This document shows positions 56,415 through 64,000 of a DNA stretch of 64,000 bases, in pieces. The stretch is from NCBI RefSeq assembly GCF_029227915.1, contig NC_079885.1:6200001-6264000 (forward strand), in the 5' to 3' direction. The translations under genes and the position numbers were made by a program. How positions within the stretch are numbered: position 1 is the first letter of the stretch; every line of letters starts with the position of its first letter. Under the pieces are notes generated by a model that worked only from the letters and a program-made list of their open reading frames with translations, was not told the origin of the DNA and searched no databases. Source of the stretch: Hydractinia symbiolongicarpus (Eukaryota; Cnidaria; Hydrozoa; Anthoathecata; Hydractiniidae).

Positions 56415-57788
56415 TTACGAAGTGTCCAATGCTAATAACTTATCTGATGCTTCACCATCAAATCCACCATCAACTTCTGGCTCTTGTTTGTAAAATTCTC
56501 TGTTACATAAAAACCACACTATAAATAGAACAATAACAAACGAAAGAAAACTCAACATAATCGTCGTGTAGTCAGAGCCTAATTTAACTGACGCTCCAAC
56601 CAGCGCGTATGATAATTCGAAAAGCGTGTTACGGAGAGCGTCTGTTACTGTTCGTATTTCTGTCGGAACAAATTTTAAAAGTAGTGACCTTGAAACCACA
56701 TGAAACGGTGTTTGAGTTAGATATACGAAACTCCCATTGATGTATGCTAAAGCTTGCATAACACTGTAGTTATTATCAATATAGCATAGTAATACCATGG
56801 TAAGTGCGACCAGAAGTAAGATGACCAAGCTAAAAATAAGCAAGGTGAAATCTGAGACACGTTTGGAGAGGTAAGTGATGGCAATTGATACTGGAAGTGC
56901 TGAAGCAACTGCTGTGATTAAATTAAATTTTGCGAAATCTGTTTGATGCCATTTTAGATATTGATGAAATTTTATTGGCTGTAACATTACTGTCATACCA
57001 CGTGCGTAACACGTGACCAAGATTAATGCAAATATCATCACCACAGCTTTATTGCTAAAAGCTGTTTTCACAGCGCTTTTGTATGAATTTGTAAACGAAG
57101 CAAGATCTTTGATGCAAGGACTGATTTTCACATCACCAAGTTGTTCTGATGACGGAAGTTTCTCGTAATTTTTTGATGTGTTTTTTAATACAGAAATGTC
57201 AACAAGCAATTGAGCGCATGATAAACAAAGCATGTACAACCCAGGCATATTACCAACTGACAATTTCCAATTTCCAATTCGAACATTAACCTCATTAAAG
57301 GCAAATGTTAAAGCCGGACCACTTATTCCTCCCAATGTGGTAAACACAGTCAAAATAGAAATTTGGTGCGTCATCTCGTCCTTCCTATAAACTCTGGATA
57401 CTTCGCCAACCAAAGCTACAGAGCGGGCCGCAATAGTGCCAGCTAAGAATTGACCAGTCAACACGATGTATGGAGAATAATACAAAGTATACATCAGATT
57501 TCCAAGAATACATAAACAACTCACACAAATACTAATCCGTTTTATATTTCGAGTTTTATCAGCGTAATAACTAACTGCCAGGGATGATAACACGCCGGAG
57601 AAACATAAACATGCCCACGATAATCCGAAGAATAAATCGGGATATTTGACGTGCATTGTATCTTTGAAGTAAAAATACTCTGTTTGGAAATAAATGAGCA
57701 GCGTTGTACCGTACATATAAGCTGTGAAACATGTTGCTATAAAAGTCAATGTGCGTTGATGCAACCAGTTCTCATAAGTATTCTCCAT
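56415..57788 (-). CDS. Major facilitator superfamily transporter, MFSD8-like
   Basis: One uninterrupted exon encodes 457 residues from the ATG at 57788. About twelve hydrophobic segments are visible, with the usual longer polar loop in the middle (about residues 205-240). Features pointing to the MFSD8/CLN7-like group are the first-half pattern GQFLAGTIAARSVALVGEVS followed by a GGISGPALTFAF segment and NMPGLYML. Human MFSD8 is a lysosomal membrane protein; whether this one is lysosomal or at the cell surface cannot be read from the sequence. The tail contains EPEVDGGFDGEASDKLLALD, which includes an acidic dileucine-like piece, a possible endosomal sorting signal. Lack of introns may indicate an ancient retrocopy. 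An AATAAA-like signal follows the stop on the minus strand near 56410. Confidence 0.85.
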   Translation of the reverse strand: MENTYENWLHQRTLTFIATCFTAYMYGTTLLIYFQTEYFYFKDTMHVKYPDLFFGLSWACLCFSGVLSSLAVSYYADKTRNIKRISICVSCLCILGNLMYTLYYSPYIVLTGQFLAGTIAARSVALVGEVSRVYRKDEMTHQISILTVFTTLGGISGPALTFAFNEVNVRIGNWKLSVGNMPGLYMLCLSCAQLLVDISVLKNTSKNYEKLPSSEQLGDVKISPCIKDLASFTNSYKSAVKTAFSNKAVVMIFALILVTCYARGMTVMLQPIKFHQYLKWHQTDFAKFNLITAVASALPVSIAITYLSKRVSDFTLLIFSLVILLLVALTMVLLCYIDNNYSVMQALAYINGSFVYLTQTPFHVVSRSLLLKFVPTEIRTVTDALRNTLFELSYALVGASVKLGSDYTTIMLSFLSFVIVLFIVWFLCNREFYKQEPEVDGGFDGEASDKLLALDTS

Positions 57789-60700
57789 ATCTCGCTTAAA
57801 ATAGATATAGGAGAGATTATAACAAGTAAAGAAGTAGTACTTTTACAAAACTGGATCCAATATAGATATCTTTTGCAAAAACGTTGTATATCATACCAAT
57901 CATACCACGGTATGAAGTGCTTTATCACAACTTCTGTCTAAAATCACCGGTCATAATGTAAGCATAGTTTCAATGGAACCATTTATAGTACTCAGTCACT
58001 TAAATTAAATTATCTCACAATTTCTCCACTACTGAAACATATACGTTTATCAGCAAATATACTTTTAACGATATTCATTTAAATTACAATGGGGAGTTGA
58101 TTTACTCATCACGCTAATTGATGCATTTTTATTTATGTCTTCCTTTGCTCTCCTCCGTTCTTGACGTTGGTCTCTAAAAATTAAATGTCGCAAATTCAAA
58201 AATCAGATTTCAGTCTAAATTGTATCTTACACTTCGGTTTATCATTCAGTCTAATACTATAATTTTTAAAAGTAAATAATTTAGGTTAAAAGTCGCAGAT
58301 CTGATACATGATATACAAAGATGCAGCATCTAAGAAAAAAATTAAGAAACATGACTTCACGTGCATTTAACTAACTATTTCCTCAGTAAAGAAGCTTGAA
58401 AATTGTTCATAATCTAATGCACTTGTAGTTGATTAATGGGCCATTTGAAATTATACCAATTACTTCAATTTTTAATTATTCTATGTTTTTAGCACTACAT
58501 GGTTTTACATGATTTCTTAGGAATGGAAGGGTAGTTCATTAGAATAATGATGCTTTCTGAAAGTTAAATATAGTAGCCGGGAGTAACATGACGGAATTTT
58601 AGTTTGTTTTTCCGACGGATAAACTCCCGTGGAGTTTATCCGTCGGAAAAACAAACAAGGGTTTAGAACCCAAATCCCACAGGAAGATATCGACACAAAG
58701 CCAGTTTTTCGTCATTTTTCAAATAAGGACAAAAGCTTCACGCGGTAAATACTCAGAAGCCAGCACGCGGTAAATGCTTAGAAAGTAAAGCAGCTACTTT
58801 TGCACACACTTAGGACAAGCAGCCAGCGTTTAAGATGTGTTAATCACATTCTCTAGCACGTCCGTACCACAAAATAATCTACGTTGGGGCCCGCAAGTTC
58901 CCCGAAATTCGTAAAAAGGTTGACATTTTGACACATTTTAACTCAACCAAAAAAGCTTGAAATGTAGAAACAGCTTGTGTATTTACTTGTGATGACCAAC
59001 TTCATAGTTACCTGTCTTGTGTCAACATATTAGGATTTTAGTTAATATGAAGAATTAAACCAGTAAGCATTATCGTTGAAATTTGTACGTATCTAACAAG
59101 CAGGTTAAAAACACTGAAATTAGTGAATAAGTTATTGCTTTCATCAAAAACGCCCGTCACACACAATGCCGATGCCTGTGATGTACGCCCGTCGTTACCC
59201 TGCAGCTAAAACAATAACTCAGCAATTTGTTCTTTTTGCAGGATAAGATTACGTGAAAATAGTCAAATTATTGTTACCTTTATTAAATACCTTGCCTACA
59301 GCTCAGTACAAAATTAATTGTGAGCAAAAAATAACCCTGTTGTCTCATTACCTAGGTGCATACAATTATTACCAGTGGCTTAACCCAATGTTTCGACGCC
59401 TTCCGGCTAGTCTATGACCCTTGTCTGACTGTTTTCGCAAAGTCATTGAATAAACTCGGTTCGATTTACAAAATTTAAATTTGTAATTATATAATTTTAT
59501 TGGTTTATTGTCCTTATTTAATACTTAAAAAACACAAAAAAATGTAAAATTACTTAATACGTATTAAAAACAGAAAACAAAAACTAGAATCCATAAAATT
59601 CGACTACGTTATTTTAAGTGCTGCAAAACTTTATCAGATATCCAGGAGGAGCGTTTTGGTGAAGGCATACAGTATATATGTCGTAAATGTAGAGAAGCGC
59701 ACACTGTGTTCTAGCGTTTTTAATGCATGTTTCAACAAATGCCTTTTCCACCGCTTTAGCTGAAATACGACACAGGTTTCAACCTGTTGCAACCCCGTCA
59801 TAGCAATAACAGTCGGCCGGCATTTTTTTTATATTGCGAAATAAGTTCCTGTGATATTCAAAAAATTATTTGGGACACCAACATAAGCGCTTAATACAGG
59901 TTACCGATGTCACACATTCATTTGTGGAGTACATCAGTGCACCATAAGGCAGTACACCCTTTTTAAAAAATTGTTCATTAGGCTTCAGTTTAAATAAAAA
60001 TAGGGGAAACAGCCTCTCTTTACACCGCACAGCTAAAACAACCCTTTGGCAATTTTATTGCGCAGAATGAGTTTGCAAAATTTGTTGTCAGTTTTTATCT
60101 TAAACCTGTGAATAAAAAAAGCCTTGTCGGTTAACTGTTGGTTAAATGTGAACCCTAAGCATCAAAAGATAACCGAGTTTATGTTACAGTAAAGGTGTAA
60201 ATTCCAAACTGCATTTGATAAACTGCATTCAGCTACTTTCACTTTTTCTACAGTCAGATAGCGCACTGTTGCAGCTAACAAAATTCAGATTGTTGAAATG
60301 ACACAAAAAAGAAATAATGATCACTAAGAATGTCCTACTGGTTTTGAAACTTCGTAGAAATCTATACGCTCGTAACCAAAGTCGTAAAATTGGTAAGTTG
60401 AGATCAAACATGCAAAAATGTGTGGTTAGAGAAATAAGTTCTTGATTACGTTTATTTTTTCTTTGTAACGTTTTGCAATAATACTTTGAAGAAGTTTCTT
60501 TTTGATACATGTAGTTCTAAATTTTACAGTTGTCTAAATTTACAAAAACTAGCTAGGAGACCAGGCGTGACATATAGCATTAACGAATAAATGACTTCCC
60601 GCCATTTTGTGATTCCCTTTTCCATGAAATTATTTCTCTCACATAAAACTCATTTGGTTGATGCCTAAAATCCCATCAGTAAAATTATAGTGGTTATGTC

Positions 60701-61863
60701 GTCATAATTTAGCGTCTTCTGCTCATTTCAAGAATCTCAAATGTGCAATAACTTGAGTACAAAAAGTATTGAATGTTGTTATGGGACCAATTCAAAGAAT
60801 TAGCATGGAGTATATTTTCGTACTAGTCATGCTTTCCGAGTTCCAGAATTTAAACATTATAAAGGAGGACGATGGCCTTTTTTTAAGGGTGATCTTTCAG
60901 TTCAGATCTCTCTTGAGTTACAAATTTGTATTTACATACAAACTTGAACAATGTTTTGATGGATCTAATTATATGCCAGTCTTCAGGTAAAAATCATCCA
61001 ATTTTGCAGCTTGTGGGCCGATAATTTGTATTAATGACAAGAAAATCTAAATTGAGTTGATTATGGCGAAGATAGGAAGGAAATAAAACCATTTCTTGTT
61101 CTACGTTTTTATTGTTTATTCTGCAAAACTTTAAAATGGGCTCCTTTTGTTATTACGAACACTAGTTCATTTGTTGTGCCGTACCAGTCTAGCAGAGCGG
61201 CACGAGCATATTGTTGCTGTATGACCTTAACGAAAAAACGTTAAATATATAATAAAATCAAACGTTGTCCTAATATTACGAGTACACTTGATTTCACCAA
61301 TGCCAACTACAACGAACATGTGACCATAGTACTGCCGGAACGACTGGCTTAGATGACTAATCGTACGCTCGCGAGAAACTCCATAAATATTCGCACATCA
61401 CTACTTGCGGCTACCATCTTTAGCAAACAGTATGAAAGTAGTACATTAAAAGACTACTTAGATTATGATCTATAAATTAGGAAGTACATAGGGGTGGTAG
61501 GTATTATTTAAATGTGCTTCTGTCCACTTAGAAAAAATATGACAAATCAGTAAAATTAGCTGTATTCTGGTAAATAAAATTAATATAAAATAAAAGTAAA
61601 TTCTTAAGTGTTACATTTCCAGAGAAAAAACAAGCCTTCTAATAAATAAACGTTTATAATATGCACAATTTTACAATTCATTAGCACAAAACACACTGAT
61701 AAATGTTTTCTTGCATGAGAATAGATTTTAATACCGATGTTGCATTCTAGACAACTTATTGATGAAAAAGGTAAAAAAATTGATTTTTCAAATGTTTGAA
61801 ATAGCAGTTTTGTGATGAGAATATCGCCTTCCCTTGACTAGAGGCGAAACGCAAAAATGAAAG
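57789..61863. other. Gene-free spacer between the MFS gene and MCAT
   Basis: No gene was recognised over about 4 kb. It contains a perfect hairpin (58602-58656), a two-copy motif cacgcggtaaat (about 58739 and 58766), and a segment near 59848 shared with about 41614. Minus-strand frame 60229-60510 has no family resemblance. Confidence 0.5.
58602..58656. repeat. Perfect 26-bp hairpin
   Basis: Two exactly complementary 26-base arms, starting gtttgtttttccgacggata, are separated by a 3-base loop (cgt). Such perfection in otherwise drifting AT-rich DNA implies recent origin or selection. No terminal repeats of a mobile element were seen around it. Confidence 0.92.
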
Positions 61864-63806
61864 TTACATATCGACAGTTTGAACATTGCTAAATAAATCA
61901 CGATCTAGTTTCTCATACATTCTTTTTAGCTGTCGACCAGCTCCCACTTCGTATATGTTTTCCACAGAACCTGATAAGTATTTTCCGCGTACTTTGTCTA
62001 ATATCGTATTCCATAGCACAGGTTCCGCGATTTGACGTGCCATTAATTCCGCAACTTCTTCTTTGTTCGTATATTTTTGCGCGGTAACATTCGAAACAAG
62101 CGTAGTATCGTTAGGAGTGATGTTTACGCTACAAAGTGCGTCGTAAAACTCTTCTATCGCAGGATTCATGTATGGCGTGTGAAATGCTGCACTCATGAAC
62201 ATTTTGGATATTTTCACTTTTGAAGGATTCTTGAGCTAAAAAGAATATAATTTTTTAACAAAAATAAATTACCAAAGAAATTTAAGCTTACGCCTTGCTC
62301 CCAAGTTAATTTTATAATGTTTATAACATATAAGTATTGAACAAAAACATAATTCTTTTCGCTTTCGTTCAAACTTATTTCAGGTTTAATTTGATTTTGA
62401 CGTCATGCAGTCACTCAGGAGAGTGCAAGTTATATAATAGGGCCGGGAGATAGGGGGTTCTGCAGCTGCCCGCGTTTATATTTTCAGCGACTTAATTCCG
62501 GATGAAGCGAAAAATCCAGCGTCAAAATTCAAAATTACTGACTTATATACAAAATATATACAAAATATATACAAAAATGTACCCTATGAATCCTCTATTA
62601 ACATTTCGATCATTGTGCTTAGGACCAACGTAATGACGTCAAAATTACTTTGATAAGCTGTTATTCAAGATGGCGATCCAATTTGCATGGAAGTAGTTCT
62701 TTTAACCTTTTTTTTTATTTTAATACTATCTTATAAATGTAAGTCAGGCAAAAAAAAAACGGTTTGTTTTCTTAGATACTAGTGGTAATGAGAGTTTGAG
62801 GTTAAGTTGTTTTAAGGTGGGAGGTAAGTTTTACAAAAGGGATTGTAAAAATCATCAGGTGTGAAAAAACAAGTCTACAGAAATTCTGGCATAGAAGAAC
62901 ATACTGTAGGTGCAACTTACAAGGAAATGTTCTCGGTTCAACACTTTCTCAACCAAATCTTTGGAGCCACCGAGCGCAACACTTTTATAAAATCGCTCAA
63001 CTGCTATCGAAATATGTTTGTTTTTGTCACCAGCATTCTCTGTTAAATCTTCGCACATTTGTTTTACATCATCAAAGTCCAATCCATGTACCCCAACCAT
63101 TGCAGACTCCGCCATATTTACAGCTCTGTCCATTGACTCTGCTCTAACTTTGATAACCTGCAATGCTATAAAAATAAATAGAAATCTTTCATAATTTTTG
63201 TTTTTTCTGGTTGCTACTTATTTATTCGATAAAAGTTCAGCTAAAGTTTATCTTAGAATGATTGAAAAAAGAAAAATAGAATCGCAAAGGTGAAAAGGTT
63301 ATCACAATAGGATATTCACCTTCTTCAAAAGTGATCCAATTTGCAATACATAACGCAGAAACCTCTCCCACACTATTCCCAAAAACAAATCCAGCCTAAA
63401 AAAATGTGAAGAAATATTACTTTGAGCTGAGTAAAAGCTTTATTAATAGTAATATTTATTTCCAATATCTATTATACACTGGATTACTACTTCTGCAAAA
63501 TAATATTTTTTGCAAGGAGGTTCTGTGTTAATATATTCTACAAGTAATAATCAAATAATAAGGTATTATCATGGAGGTATGAAAATATTTATGTAAGTAC
63601 TTAAATCAACATAAAAAGAATGAGGAATAGTCTATACTCTATCTATTGTAATAGCTTGGTGAGCACGAGACTTTATACTACACCAAAGGAAATCTCTAAA
63701 CCTTACATTAAAATCTTCTACATCGTGCTCCTCTCGCAGCTTATTTTTCAGTTTGTAATATCCAAGTATTGACGCTACCATTACAGCAGGTTGGGTATAC
63801 AATGTT
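61864..63806 (-). CDS. MCAT: Malonyl-CoA:ACP transacylase, mitochondrial (3' part)
   Basis: Four exons (63806-63707, 63395-63320, 63165-62921, 62235-61864) join in phase and encode the last 263 or so residues; the N-terminal exons, including the expected GQGSQ motif and transit peptide, lie beyond the right edge. The enzyme moves malonyl groups from CoA to acyl carrier protein for mitochondrial fatty acid synthesis. Landmarks are TQPAVMVAS, the serine elbow GNSVGE (usually GHSVGE or GFSVGE), IKVRAESM, SGAFHT-equivalent SAAFHTPYM with the catalytic histidine, VSNVTAQKY and YEVGAGRQLKRM near the end. The stop is at 61864. No neighbouring gene of the same pathway is in the window. Confidence 0.9.
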
Positions 63807-64000
63807 CTAAATTGAGTGATACATAAAGGGGTTTAAATATTATTGTTGAATTTAAAGGATTTGGATAAAAGATTTATTGTACCTACATGTTCAGATTGAA
63901 GCATAAATGATATTATTATATACCCGTAAGCAAAAACAGCCATTGAATAAATAATCGTATTCCACCCGTATTATTCAATGCTTGTGACGTAACAATAGTT

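Noticed and set aside
56415-57788. Folate/thiamine transporter (SLC19) identity for the MFS gene
   Set aside because: First-half motifs and the NMPGLYML segment fit MFSD8-like proteins better; SLC19 signature stretches were not seen.

Overview
The window is eukaryotic, AT-rich DNA: genes are split by GT/AG introns, spacers are long, and fragments of metazoan-type mobile elements are scattered throughout. The gene set is animal: a SUEL-type lectin, a rhodopsin-class GPCR, the exosome subunit EXOSC7, a BTB-BACK-kelch protein, selenocysteine lyase, a C16orf87/UPF0547 protein, two CD20-like four-pass proteins, an MFSD8-like transporter and mitochondrial MCAT. Low GC, short introns in some genes, SUEL lectins and Penelope, pogo and piggyBac-type elements suggest a cnidarian, most likely a hydrozoan. 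That assignment is inference; no species-diagnostic locus was seen.

Layout. 0.6-7.9 kb is a tandem duplication of a lectin + GPCR unit. The left unit keeps an intact three-domain lectin and a ruined GPCR; the right unit keeps an intact GPCR and only the last lectin exon. 8-13.2 kb is non-genic with a SINE fragment and a decayed Penelope-like element. 13.3-20.9 kb is EXOSC7 (+), whose first two introns hold a 1.0 kb inverted-repeat element, a LINE fragment and a dead pogo-like transposon. 21.6-26.9 kb is a kelch-like gene (+) with a SINE nested inside an older inverted-repeat element in its first intron. 28.2-32.1 kb is selenocysteine lyase (-). 33.3-37.1 kb is a UPF0547 gene (-) with an unusually large exon carrying two AT-hooks. 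37-46.5 kb is gene-poor, with a TTAA-flanked element nested in another element and gene remnants. 46.6-51.7 kb has two CD20/MS4A-like paralogues (-), with a broken copy of their last exon at 55.8 kb. A 15-bp minisatellite with 60-bp higher-order structure lies at 54.3-54.7 kb. 56.4-57.8 kb is an intronless MFS transporter (-). 61.9-63.8 kb is the 3' part of MCAT (-), whose 5' exons lie beyond the window.

The genes do not form one pathway. EXOSC7, SCLY and MCAT are housekeeping genes; the lectin, GPCR and four-pass genes are surface or secreted functions undergoing local duplication. No CRISPR array, operon or prokaryotic signal was seen. Exon boundaries were read by eye from splice consensus, reading phase and family homology.
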